NCBI GenBank assembly: GCA_965112735.1
Contig: OZ218950.1
Coordinates: 3,906,001-3,970,000, forward strand
Direction of reading: 5' to 3'
DNA from: Phaeosaccion multiseriatum
Lineage: Eukaryota; Ochrophyta, other classes
Length of the DNA stretch: 64,000 bases
Below the pieces are notes generated by a model. That model saw only the letters and a program-made list of their open reading frames with translations, did no database searches and had not been told where the DNA came from. Position numbers and translations under genes: made by a program. Below, one piece after another: positions 24,603 through 35,317 of this stretch (positions within the stretch are counted from its first letter, which is position 1; every line of letters starts with the position of its first letter).

Positions 24603-27600
24603 GATGAATTGAAACATGTCGCTTACCCATCCTCCATGTCCTTTCGTCGCGTCTTTCCGTTTCTTTGCTTCTGTCGTTCTCTCCCCATTTCTTCTCGCTC
24701 CCATCCCTCCCTCCCTCCCTCGCTCGCCCCCTCCCTCCCCCCCTCCCAGGTCTCCAACTCAACCCTCGGCAGTCAGCCCTAGGGGGCACGTCTGTCATTG
24801 GAGCATGGCGTCAGATCCAAGTACGTTAGTTGCGGTGTCGCCTCACCCCCTCCTTACCCCCCTCTCTGTGTCTGCTTCTTTCTGGCAGTCTCTCCCCCGC
24901 CCCCCCCCTCCCTCTCTCTCTTAGCATCCTGGTGCACGTTCGTCTGCATCCACTCCCCTCCTCTCCCCTCCTCTTCTCTCCTCCCCTCTCCTCTCCTCTC
25001 CTCTCCTCTTCCCTTCTCTCTGGTTCCTCTCCCCTCCCCTCCCCCCCCTCTCCTCTCCTCTCCTCTCCTCTCCTCTCCTCTCCTCCCCTCTTCTCTCCTC
25101 TCCCATCCTCTTCTCCTCTCCCCTCTCATCTCCTACCCTCGCAGGACTGGAGTAACGACTTGCTCCTACTGTTGAACGACACTCTTCAGTGGCAGCCCTA
25201 CGGCTTTGGGGTGCGTTATAAGTCACACGTTTCGCACGACACTCTGTCCTCCTCGTCCTCGGCCCTGTTGGCTAATGGACCCCCACCTGACACCTGACAG
25301 CACAGTGCCTTGCGGCTTAGATGCCCACTCACATACTTCCTCACTGACTTACTGCCTCATGGACCACCGGGTGTCGCTCCTCCGTGCTTATTTCGTCTGT
25401 TCTGACCCCCCCCCCCCCAAATCGATGATGTGTCTTTTCTATCGTCAGCTCGACGTGAACGGCCAGATGGATCCTTCGAACCCCTTGTTCCGCTGCCCCT
25501 GCTGCCGTGTGTGCAAAGATCGGAACACCATCGCCGCACACGGAGAGGGGTGCAAATTACGTGATGTCCTGGACACCTACAGCAGGTAGTAGTGTGTGTG
25601 TGTGTGTCTAACGAAAGTAGCCAGGGAAGGTATAGGGAGGGTATGTTCTTCGTTAACGGGGATTGGGGGGGTATGTTCTTCATTAATGGGGAGGGAACAG
25701 GTATAGGGAGGGTATGAAGCTGAAGGAGGAGACGAGGGGTATGGGTATGAAAAGTCTGGCCCTTTACCCCCCTCCCCCTCGTCTCTAGTGCTTACCATGT
25801 CTTTGTCTAAACAAGTGCTGTGGCCTGCGCCCCCCCCCTCCCGCCCCCCCCCCTTTCCCCTCAGACGTATTGAGGGGTGCTGCGAAATTGTAGAGACGCA
25901 TGTGTGCGCGACCGCAGGCCCGTCCTCCCCTGAGCCCAGCTTCTCCCTCCTGGGAGCATCCGCAGGAACAGGAGGAGGAGGAGGAGGAGGAGGAGGTGGA
26001 GACATGAACGATCGCTCCCTTTCCTTCGGCACTCGGGGGGGGGGGGGGCTTTTGCTGAGGCCAGGACAGCTTCCCGGGCCATGTAAGTTGCAGGCCATGA
26101 TTGGGGGAGGAGGAGGGGGATGGGAGGGGGAGGGGGAGGGGGAGGGGGAGGGGGAAGGGGGGGGGCTGCTGGTGCGATGCGAATGACAGGGTGTGCGGAG
26201 AAGGAGACAAGACATAGACCAGACAGGACAGTCGCTCATCCTGTTCATCTCCGTCCCTCTCTCTCTCTCAGTGGAGCCTATGCGTACGAACAGCCTGGCG
26301 CCCTTTATGCCAGAGATGTCCGTGGTTTCGGGTAGTGAGGAGAGCGTGTACTTCATTCTTCTGCGCCGTCCAAGAGGAGGAAGCTCTGCCAACGGTGGTG
26401 AGTGCTGAGGCACTCGTCACGCTCGCCCCTCTATGTTTTGCTTCTCAAGTCCGCATTTTACACCCTTCTGCCCCCCTCATCTTGGTGGTTCATTGTTGCC
26501 TCCCCTTCTCTCATTTAAGTCTCTCTCTCTCCATTGTGCACCCACAACCCCCCCCCCCCCGCCCCGGCTCTTTTATGTGTGTGTGTGTGTAGGGAGTGGT
26601 GGCAGCAGGAGAAAGGGACGGAGTGAACAGCGCACGAGAAATCATGACGAAAGAGGAAGGCAGGAACAAGGAAGAGACACCGCAGAGAAGGAGGGAGCGG
26701 GGGAGGAGGAGGAGGAGGAGGCAAAGACACAGCAGGACGATGAGGAGGAGGAGGAGGAGAAGAAGAAGAAGAAGAAAGGAGAGGAGAACGGCGGCGAAGC
26801 CGTCAGAAAAGAGAAGGAGGCGAGCAAAGATACCGCCAGTTTCAAGGACGTGGCGGCGTTCTCGGAACAGAAGACGCTGCTGGGCTTCTACGAGCAAAAG
26901 AGCGAGACCATGGAGTTCACCAATGACGCGCTCTCGCAGATACAACTCACCTTCGCCCAAGCCTCGCCCGAGGAAATGCAGTCACAGACCATCTTGGTAA
27001 GTCACCTTGTTGCGCTTCCTTCCTTCCTTCCTTCCTTCCTTCCTTCCTTCCTTCCTTCCTTCCTTCCTTCCTTCCTTCCTTCCTTCCTTCCTTCCTTCCT
27101 TCCTTCCTTCCTTCCTTCCTTCCTTCCTTTCTTCCTTCCTTCGTTCCTGCCTTCCTACCTCCCCTTCTAACTGTCTTGTTCCCTGGTGTGTCGGTGTCGT
27201 CTTCCCCTTCCCCTTGTTCACAAGGTCGAGGAGCTGGACAGCGCCCTTGCCGAGGAGAAGGAGGGGAAGGATGGAAGGGCCAAGGTGAGTGGTGTGTGAT
27301 GTGTGTGTGTGATTGTGGGATTGTGAGACACGCCTCTGCAAGAGAAGAAAAGCTTGTGTGGTATGGAACAAGAAGCTCACGCACCAGGCGAGGGTGAGGG
27401 CTCCTTTCTGAGGACTGTGCGTCTGCCTACGTAACGTCCGTAACGTCCGTCCGGCGGCGCCCCCCCCCTCCCAACGCGCACCCCCCCCCTGACGTGGCCC
27501 CTTCTTCTGTGTCCATTCCGTTTCCTCACCCCTCCCCTTCCCTCCCCTCCCCTCCCCTCGCCCCAACCCGCCCCCCCGGGGCTGCACCCATCGTTCCAAA

Positions 27601-27789
27601 AAGATGGTATTCTCCCTCTCCACATACGGGGGCAGCCTCCCTCGGCTGAAGGAGGCGATGTACGAGGAGAAGACCACCCATGTGACTCTGGACCTCTCCC
27701 GCTCGCTCGACCTCTCGCGCACCTTCTCCGTCGGCGGGTTGGGGGCGGGTGCGATGGCAATGGATGCCCCGCCGATGCCACGATCCTAG
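21472..27789 (+). CDS. Unknown 15-exon protein with beta-sandwich-like N-half and Cys-rich motif
   Basis: The exons are 21472-21783, 22103-22321, 22552-22680, 22829-23008, 23242-23294, 23590-23734, 23974-24352, 24750-24820, 25145-25210, 25449-25585, 25865-26082, 26272-26397, 26593-26996, 27225-27284 and 27604-27789. They sum to an exact open frame of 894 aa. The exon-7 acceptor is the least certain. The family is not recognised. A basic N-terminus (MTSQRAAKKFLASPRRK) precedes strand-rich sequence through exons 2-6 (PISLEVHLLGPDD, NRVKLVLTAPGKL, LSVKAKVVDITANN, VPLKVDLVYKDGKM, FRILEVSQRHQGQDFAVRFT) that could be an Ig-like or p53/Rel-like beta sandwich. Exon 7 is Gln/Ser-rich. Exons 8-10 hold IGAWRQIQ/DWSNDLLLLLNDTL and RCPCCRVCKDRNTIAAHGEG, a possible zinc site. 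Exon 13 is acidic, then a helix FSEQKTLLGFYEQKSETMEF. The layout resembles a transcription regulator, but that is only an inference. Confidence 0.75.
24547..24602 (+). repeat. (ATC)n trinucleotide repeat in intron 7
   Basis: About nineteen ATC units lie in the intron between 24353 and 24749. The same intron begins with GTGAGTTGAGGGAG and a (GGGA)n array at 24362-24443. Confidence 0.9.
24960..25135 (+). repeat. (TCTCC)n pyrimidine tract in intron 8
   Basis: Pentanucleotide TCTCC/TCCCC repeats fill the 3' half of the intron that ends at 25144 and form a very long polypyrimidine tract before the CGCAG acceptor. Confidence 0.85.
27013..27142 (+). repeat. (TTCC)n repeat in intron 13
   Basis: An uninterrupted tetranucleotide CCTT array of about 130 bp lies just after the donor GTAAGT at 26997. 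It generates Phe-Leu-Pro-Ser and Lys-Glu-Gly-Arg shadow ORFs. Confidence 0.9.
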
Positions 27790-28421
27790 CACGGGACCGC
27801 CGCGAGTGGAGGGCGTAAACGATCACGGCAACAATCACGGCGACGCCATGGCGCGTAGTGCATACGTATATTGTCAGAATGCACTGCACTGTATTCATGG
27901 TGAGCGTGATGGGCGGAGCGTTGATTGATAGCATAGCTGCTCTGTTATAACAGAGAGGAGCTGAGTCCTCAGTCACCCCCGTACACACGACATTCTTCCA
28001 TACGAAGAGGTTCAATTTCATTTCCCTTAAAACTAAGTTTGCTATTTAACTCATTTTACTGATATTGATGGCGCCAGCGATGAAACGATGAAGGCCGCTC
28101 CGTGCTCGGCCCTTTCTCTTCTCTCCTCGCCTACCGCTAATTGGAGGTGGAGAAGAAACAGGGGAAGGAGGGTAGGGAGCGCCACACGACTGACGGCCAC
28201 TCCACTGCCACACGGCCACACGGCCACACGGCCACACGGCCACACAACTGGTTCAAACCTTCAAACCGGTTGCGGCCTGTCCCAAGAGAGAGAGAGTGTG
28301 TGTGTGTGGTGTGCGTGGGGTGCCCATTCGGCTCCTCTTCCACTGAGTGCCAATGGGCTCGGGCTGAAGAGCTGCCCCCCCCCGCGCAGCAGTCCCACAC
28401 ATGCATGTGGTGCCGCCCAAG

Positions 28422-28460
<39 letters not shown>

Positions 28461-28681
28461 GTGCTCTCCTTTGCTTCGATATCCCAAGAGAGAGAAGAGA
28501 GAAGAGAGAGAGACATCCGGAGCCCCCAACATCAGCGCCACGGCTTTTCGATTTCGTCTTTTCGCCCGCCCGGCTGATGATCCATCCCCTCTCTCGCTAT
28601 ACAACTTTGTGCTCCGACGCCGTTTACTTTCGCCTTGGCGCCAAAGCGGATGATGGCCGCCCTACTTGGCCCTACCTGACT
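27790..28681. other. Convergent intergenic region
   Basis: About 890 bp lie between two 3' ends. It holds an 8-bp tandem (ACGGCCAC units, 28205-28243), a short (CT)n at 28426-28450 and otherwise mixed sequence. ORFs on both strands here are of low quality and I support no gene. Confidence 0.6.
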
Positions 28682-28930
28682 TTAGCCCGACTTGTGCTTC
28701 ATAATGTACCATATTACCATGAAGGTAAAGACGATGAAGCCCACGAGATAGCACATGTGTTTGGAGCCTCCCTGAGCCATCATCACATTGATCTTACGCA
28801 CTGTGCTACCGAGCAGCCCCGATGCGTTGAACATGCTGTCGTCAAGCCCGTCCAGTAATCGATTTTGGCTCTCCACCTCCTGGTTAATATCAATCGTCAG
28901 GCTCTTCAACATGGAGACCTGTGTGTGTGT

Positions 28931-28975
<45 letters not shown>

Positions 28976-29163
28976 GTTTTAGGTCGATGTCCAGTGACAA
29001 ACAGAAGAATGAAGGGGGTTGGGGGGTGCATTGGATACTTAGTCAAGCTGAGTGGAGCTGCAGAGAGCAAGACAGCAAGGATCAGCAAGGGATGCGCGCG
29101 GAGAGTCAGCGTTCACTGTGTGAGAATGAGGCACGCAGCTTGAACCAACACCACCACCACCAC

Positions 29164-29206
<43 letters not shown>

Positions 29207-29363
29207 TAAGATTGTATCTAGCTCATCCGACCTTCCTCCTTCTCACCTGGTCACCAAGCTGATTGATGTGCTGATTGTTCCCCATCTCCATAATATTGCT
29301 ATTCGTTTCCCTCATTCGATCCGCTGGTGTTCCCCAAGCCCCGCCTCCTCCTCTGCTGGTCAT
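28682..29363 (-). CDS. BET1: BET1 family Qc-SNARE
   Basis: There are two exons, 29363-29247 and 28918-28682, joined at phase 0 (117 aa, the usual BET1 length). The N-terminus is MTSRGGGGAWGTPADRM, followed by a heptad-rich SNARE motif MEMGNNQHINQLGDQ|VSMLKSLTIDINQEVESQNR, where Q at DINQEVESQNR suits the zero layer region. The helix ends at VRKINVMM, and a single C-terminal membrane anchor YLVGFIVFTFMVIWYIM with the tail KHKSG follows. BET1 works in fusion of COPII vesicles with the early Golgi. The intron has a (CAG)n/(GTG)n stretch and a (CA)n run that continues straight into the acceptor CACACAG. The gene is head to head with SAR1. Confidence 0.93.
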
Positions 29364-29834
29364 GTTGTCCCTGTCCCGATTCCTCATCCAAAGAAGTGTC
29401 CAGGCTGTTCTTCCTGCTCACTGTCTTTCTCTATATAGTACCTGAAACAAAGGGCCCTCTGCTCCTTTCTGGGAAGTCCTCCCCTCGCCGAGAAACGGGA
29501 AGTCCTCCACGAGAAACGGGAACTCCTCCACGTTTCCGCCTATCTCTTTCCTTAAATTGCTTCGGCTGCTAGCTCTCGGCTTCCGATCCTTTGCTCGTGG
29601 TGTTGGTTCTTTGATGGTGTGCCTGAGCTAAGGCGTAAAACGTGTATGTATCGTATTCCGCAGAGCGAACACATAGACAGGGGGACGAGAGGGACGGGGC
29701 CAGTCCGATGCCATGGGATGCCATCGAAGAAAAGTGTTGCTTTTTTGCTTTTTGATCTTTGTTGTCGTCCCTTGCCCTACCCGCAGCTGCAGCAGTAGCA
29801 GCATAGAGTAGCAACCAGCAAGCTGCAAGCCCTT
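29364..29834. promoter_or_regulatory. Shared divergent promoter region of BET1 and SAR1
   Basis: This 471-bp spacer separates the BET1 and SAR1 start codons. It includes three close copies of a CGAGAAACGGGAA(G/C)TCCTC unit (29487-29533). It is almost free of microsatellites, in contrast to the surrounding DNA, so its sequence may be constrained. Confidence 0.5.
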
Positions 29835-31407
29835 ATGTTCGAGCTACTCCGCGGCTGGCTATTTGAGCTGCTGTCTGCTCTCGGGCTGTACAACAAGACA
29901 GGTACTTTGGTGGTGCTCGGCTTGGACAACGCGGGCAAATCCACGCTGCTGCACAAGCTCGTGCACAACAAGATCTCTACGTCTTGCCCTACCGAGAGCG
30001 CACAGGTGAGCTCAGTGGCAAGAATACTCTCTGAGGGTCGAGAATCCTTGCAAGCCTAGACCTTCCATTTGGGCACACACCAACGGCAGTGGTGATCGTC
30101 CAATCTTTCTTTCTAATAGAAGACTTGCCTTTCTGCCTTTCCGCCCCCCCCTCGCTTCCTCCCCCCCCCCCCCCACCCCCTCCTCTCTTTCTCTTTCTCT
30201 CTCTCTCCTCTCTCTCTCTCCCTCTCTCCCCGTCAAACACACACTCTCTCTCATCTCACACACGTACCCTCCACCCTCGAAGCTGGAAGAGTTCCAATTA
30301 GGTGGCATCACTTTCAAGGCCTGGGACCTGGGCGGGCACGAGGCCGTGCGCTTCACATGGGCAGAGTACTACACCGCCGTGCCTGGACAGGCCGTGCTCT
30401 TCCTTGTAGACGCCGTGGACGAAGGCAGACTACCAGAGGCCAACTGGGAGTTCAAGGAGCTCATGGGCCAGGTGGGTGGGGGGGAGGACGGAGAAATGCG
30501 GAGGAGGGATAAACGGAGTGGATGGAGAGAGGAAGAGATGTGGCGGGGAGGGAGAGAGAGCGAGACTAGCGATAGGCGAGATGGGGAGGAGAGAGAGAGG
30601 AAAAGAGGAAGAAGGTAAGAGTTTCCTATGATGAAGAGGATAGATACCCTGGTTGCGGCTGCGTTTCGAACGTGTCCGCAGTCTCTCATCCCCACCCCGT
30701 CCCTCCCCCCGCACCCCACGCTCCCTATTGTCCCGACCTGATGGACCCTCTCTGTCCTCGTCAAAAGGTGGGTGAGGACCAGCCAGTGGCCGTGCTGTTC
30801 AACAAGTGCGACTCCCCTGCGGCCCTACCAGACGAGGTCCTCAACGCACAGGTGAGTGAGAGAGCCCCCACCCTACCTGACAAAGGGTGGCCTGTCTCAG
30901 GTAGGGTGGCCTGTCTGTGCATAGGCAAGACACCCTTCTTCTTGGGGCCACTTGCAAACTATCGTACCGAAAGAGGGCTTGGCGGTGGCGGTCCTTGGCC
31001 GCTGCCTTCTATCGGCCGCCTCCCTTCCTCCCTCCCTCCCTCCCTCCCTCCGTTGCTGCCTACTTTCGTCATCAAGGCGGGACCAGCCCGGTCCCTACCT
31101 CCTGTCGTCCCCTGAACTGCAGTGAATTGGTCCAGCTTCCACCACACACCCTTCGTGCTGCTTGATTGACTGATTGATTGATTGATTGATTGATTGATTA
31201 ATTGATTGACAGATTGATTGAATCACCTTTTATCTGTGATGCCCCCCCCCCCCCCTGCTGCTGTACCTCCTTATGCACGCGCACACGCACTGGCAGCTGG
31301 AGTGGCAGGCCTTTGAGCAGTCGCGAAATATCGCAGCCTTTCGCATATCAGTGTACGACGGTGTGGGCTATCAGGAAGCCATACAATACATTAGCCAGTT
31401 TATATGA
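29835..31407 (+). CDS. SAR1: SAR1-type small GTPase (COPII coat initiation)
   Basis: There are four exons: 29835-30005, 30283-30471, 30768-30851 and 31297-31407 (184 aa); phases agree. SAR1 is the ARF-family GTPase that starts COPII coat assembly on the ER. The N-terminal amphipathic helix MFELLRGWLFELLSALGLYN resembles the SAR1 membrane-binding segment rather than a myristoylated ARF start. The P-loop is GLDNAGKST, switch 1 is around SCPTESAQLEEFQLGGITFK, G3 is WDLGGHEAVR with the catalytic His, G4 is NKCD and the C-terminus is GYQEAIQYISQFI. The spacing and LEE(F)xxGxIxFKAxDLGGH match SAR1. The region between G4 and the C-terminus is shorter than in plant or animal SAR1, and the usual NKID is NKCD. 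Confidence 0.88.
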
Positions 31408-32899
31408 GAGAGAGAGAGAGAGAGCGAGGCGGACGGAGCTTTCCTTAAGCCCCGACTAAACTACGAGCGTGTTTACAATGGCAAGAGGTCCTCACTCCCT
31501 TGAAAGGTCCGGAGGTTGGCACGATCATCAGCTCAGGAAGGAGGGCGGGGCGGGAAGGGGGGAGGGGGGAAGACGACTCTGAATGGGGTGAGCCAGAGCG
31601 CCATCCGAGAGAATTCTCCCATTGTGGAGCGAACGAACGAGCGAGCAGTGCTGGCCTGGAGGACTGCTGCCCTACGAGGGGAGGCGATGGGCGGATGGAT
31701 GGATGGAGACTAGAGCGTATGCATCTGAGGAGTCTTTCGAGGCCACGCACACACACACACAGGCCTCAAAACCCAAGATGCTAAGCGCAAGGACTTGGTG
31801 ATTGAGGCCTTGTGGCTCCGAGGCGGCATGGCATGGCACTAATAAGGCTCCCTCCCCAGCACTGCACAGAGAGAGGCTGGAGGAGAAATGGACTCTATCC
31901 GCACAACTCTACGCCGAAGACGCCCCGCTCCCTCCCTGAGAGAGACTGGACCAAGAGGCTGGAGTGGACGGGTGACGCATTGGACCGAATTTTGCACCCA
32001 TCTCTCCCCCCCACTACCCCTCGTGAGTGTGAGTGGCATTTCTTACCACCACGGGTTAGGCCGGAGACAAAAAGGAAGATGTGGGAACGTGTATGGTCTT
32101 CGGACTGGGGCATTTGTCTTTAGCGGATTGAAAGAGGAGCAGGAGCAGGAGCAGGAGAGAGGAGGACGAGAGGGCAAGGAAGAGTAACGGAAGGAATATT
32201 GTGCGAGACATGCAAAGCGAGGGCGGTGCGAGCGACACTCGTGCTGTATTCTCTTACGGAGTGCCACGAGTGAGCACGACTGACCTACGGCGGTGGCTCG
32301 CTCAAAGGATGGGGAAGAGAAAAGGGACCCTTTGCTGTCCAAAGGGACTTACACCCCTCCTCTACACGGATCCACCCCCTCCCTTGGGGTAGAGCGCCGG
32401 CTGTGGGCAAAGGACGCTGAGCTCGTCATTCGTTGGCGGCGGCGGCGGTTCTATCGGAGGCCATCGGAGGCTTCCCTTGCAGTCCGTCCACCGCACCGAG
32501 AAGAGGGCCCGACGAGACACAAGGAAGAAGCAGAAAGGTGCGCATTTGGCCGCTTCGCTTCTCCGCCCCCCCGCTCGAGGGAGGAGCTTGCTTGGAAGTG
32601 TAAATTGCATTTGAATTAGAGTAGGGAAAGAACGAAGAAATACATGAAACATACCCGTCAATTGAAATTTCTAATTTTGAACAAGAAGAAGAATTATACC
32701 TCCCTCTTTCTCCAACCCGCATCACCACCCTCCCGGGTTGCGCACATCTTCCCATAGGATTCTAAGACACAGCCTTACCCTTACGGAGTGGCCTTCTGGG
32801 GACGGGGGAGCGGTGCGCGAGAAGGGGTGCACCTACCCTGGCCGTGCGGAGCGTGGGTGTGCGCACTTCAAGTCCTGCTGCTGCCCCTGCCGCCGCTCT

Positions 32900-32932
<33 letters not shown>

Positions 32933-33172
32933 TGCTTCGCTGCTGCCGCTGCTGCTCCGTGCTGCCCCTGTTGGGGTGCCTGCTGTTCCTGCTCCTCCTG
33001 CTGCTGCTCGCTGCTGCCCCTGCTGGTGCACCTGCTGGTGCTGCTCCTGCTGCTGCTGCTATTGCTCTGTGCTGCTATAGCGCTGGAGCTGAGCGAAAGA
33101 TGAGGAGGCTTTCCCCGTCGAGGGGAGGGAAGTGTGACGGGACGCTTCAACCCGCAAATATGCCCGACTCGA
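31408..33172. other. Convergent intergenic region without supported gene
   Basis: About 1.8 kb lie between the SAR1 stop and the last exon of the zinc-finger gene. It contains short (GA)n after SAR1, a (CA)n at 31748-31761 and a GCT-rich block at 32876-33070, which yields Gln-rich and Leu-rich ORFs. None of the ORFs shows family motifs. Part of it may be 3' UTR. Confidence 0.55.
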
Positions 33173-34821
33173 TCACTCGTTGGGTCCAGCCCCCCAAGTG
33201 CGGAGGGAGGGAAGGAGGGAGGCAGGGAACTGCGAAAAAGCCAATCGCGAGAGCACCACATGTCCGCCTCGCCCTTCCGCCTCCTTCTCCTTGTCACTGC
33301 GTCACCACCATGTCACCCTCCCTGCACCCCCTCCCCTGCTGCTGCTGCTGCTGCTGCTGTTGCGTGGTACCTGAACGATTTTGATGTGGGCCACATTGGC
33401 CCCAAACGTGGCAGAGCTCACGGTGTGCGACTCCTCCCGCGGGGCAGGGGCAAGGGCAGGGGCAGGGGCGTGCTGCCTAGCACATCCAGCAGTGTGCTGC
33501 CTAGCACATCCAGCACGCACTCGAGCCCCCTGGCATGAAGGTGAAGCTTCCTTCCGGCTCTCGGTGGGAGTAGGAGGCCCTCCTCCTCCTCCTCCTCTTC
33601 CTCCTCCTCCTCCTCCTCCTCCTCCTCCTCCTCCTCCTCCCCCACCTGCGTCTGCCTCCCCTGCTGCGGCTCCTCCCACAGTTGCGGGGCCCTCTGTTCC
33701 TCCTCCCCCTTGCGACTTGCGGAACAACCCCGGAAGAAGACGAGCAGCTACATCGGTTGCCGATACAGCAGCTGCAGCAGCGGCGGCAGCAGCAGCAACA
33801 GCCGCCGACGAAGGAGAGGACAAAGCAGAAGTAGGCGTGCTTCTCTCCCCCCCTGGGCGAACAGCGGCCGCTTCCGTCGTCTTGATCCCTACAGGGCGAG
33901 CCTCTGCTATTGCTGCAGCCGCCGCCGCCGCCGCCGCCGCAGCAGCAGCATTACCGTGTGCGATACACATACCCTTCTTCTTCCTTTGTTTAGTACAACC
34001 TAAGAGGGTGGGTGGATGGGTGGATGTGTGGATGGTTGGGTGGACGTACACGAGTTTACCAGGAGGAGGAGGGGTTGGGGTGGGATGAGTTGAGACTACT
34101 TTATTAGTCCAAGGCGTACAGGTCAGGGCGCTGTCGTTGCGACTCTGACCTTCCACAGAGCACCGCCGAACTTTCCCCCCGTGCGTCACGCATATCCCTC
34201 CGCTAATAGCCTGTCAGGAAGGAGGAGGCGGATGGAGGTCGCTGTCAGCACACTGTGGCAGCGAGCGCACCGAGAGTAAGACCAGAGGCTCTACTTGCTC
34301 ACACACCTGCTTGCCACAGTTAGGGGCGCTACACCTACGATTGAGGGGAGAGCCAAAGTGCTGTGTGCAGAGGCCCTGTAGGGCGAAAGCGTAGGGAAAG
34401 GCGAGCAGAGTAAGACAGGGGCTATATCGCGCACATGTTTTCCGTCATCCTGTAGTGTACGTACCTGTTTCTTGTTCTTATTCTGGCAGCCTTCGAACTG
34501 ACACGTCCTCTTTGCCCCGCGACTGCCGCTGCTCTTGTTCTTGCTGGAGGTCCCGCCTTCACCCTCAGGCACTGGAACGCCCGAAGCAGCTGTTTTGGCC
34601 ACTCCACACTGAATAGTAGGAGGGAGAGTTCTCGAGCCAGGCTGCAAGACCACCTCGTTCCGAGGGGGGGCATGGAGATACAAGGGTGAAAACACTCCCT
34701 CTTCTCTTACACAGGAGAGAAATGAACCCCCTCCTCTCACCACACCATCTCCTCCTCCTCTCACAACACCATCTCCATCATAGACAGCTGCACCATCATT
34801 TCCATTGTCTACTGTTAACAT
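33173..34821 (-). CDS. WRKY19-like zinc-finger repeat protein
   Basis: The exons are 34821-34465, 34375-34307, 34210-34150, 33999-33371 and 33229-33173 (390 aa); the last exon is tentative. After splicing, the middle reads as consecutive C-x4-C / C-x2-H units: RTCQFEGCQNKNKKQGLCTQ, HFGSPLNRRCSAPNCGKQ, GGICVTHGGKVRRCSVEGC and TKQRKKKGMCIAHG. This C...GC...G.C..HGG pattern is the short zinc-binding repeat annotated as WRKY19-like in plants and widespread in stramenopiles; it is thought to act in transcription. Each finger is split by an intron, and splicing is what reveals the pattern. The C-terminal exon is mostly poly-Ala, poly-Gly and poly-Ser with a 25-bp tandem duplication (TGCTGCCTAGCACATCCAGCA units, 33470-33515). 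There is no WRKY domain. Confidence 0.75.
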
Positions 34822-35317
34822 TTATCTTTTGCTTCGATAGCTGCTTTTTTTTTTGTGGGCACGTTATGCGTCTCTCACTAGTCGCCAGTTGTATTTTTTC
34901 GGCCATTTTTTCTCACTCAGTGCCACCACGGGGGGGACGCACGCCCACAAAACAAAACAGACACGAGCGAACGAACGAGCGACATTCACATTCGCCTTTA
35001 GACTTCGCACACGCGACCTGGGTACCTCACAGGAGGGCCAAGTTGGCCCAGAAGCATGTGGCATCGACCTATTAGGTCTATACTGCGTTTGAACTGCATC
35101 CTTTGGAGGGCAGAGGGAGAAACGCCGGTCTGTGCGCACAAGCGAAGTAAGGGGCGGGTAGACAAAATAACAAAATAATAATCAAGTACATTCAGCCTGT
35201 GGCCCACTTCAGGCCCACAGTATGTTTTCTCTTGTTGTAGTGTATGGCTTCCCCCATAAGCCAGAAGGGTTTGCCTGGCTTTTTCCCATACCCCAGAAGC
35301 CGCAAACCAGCGGTGGC
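34822..35317. other. Intergenic region, both flanking genes on minus strand
   Basis: About 500 bp between the start of the zinc-finger gene and the stop of the hydrolase. It is unusually poor in microsatellites and partly AT-rich (TTTTTTTTT at 34848-34856, AAAATAACAAAATAATAAT near 35163). I see no gene. Confidence 0.45.

Noticed and set aside
32833-33297. Gln-rich 154-codon ORF as an extra exon of the zinc-finger gene
   Set aside because: No acceptor joins it in the right phase; the available acceptors lead to a stop at 33173, and the Gln run only reflects GCT repeats.
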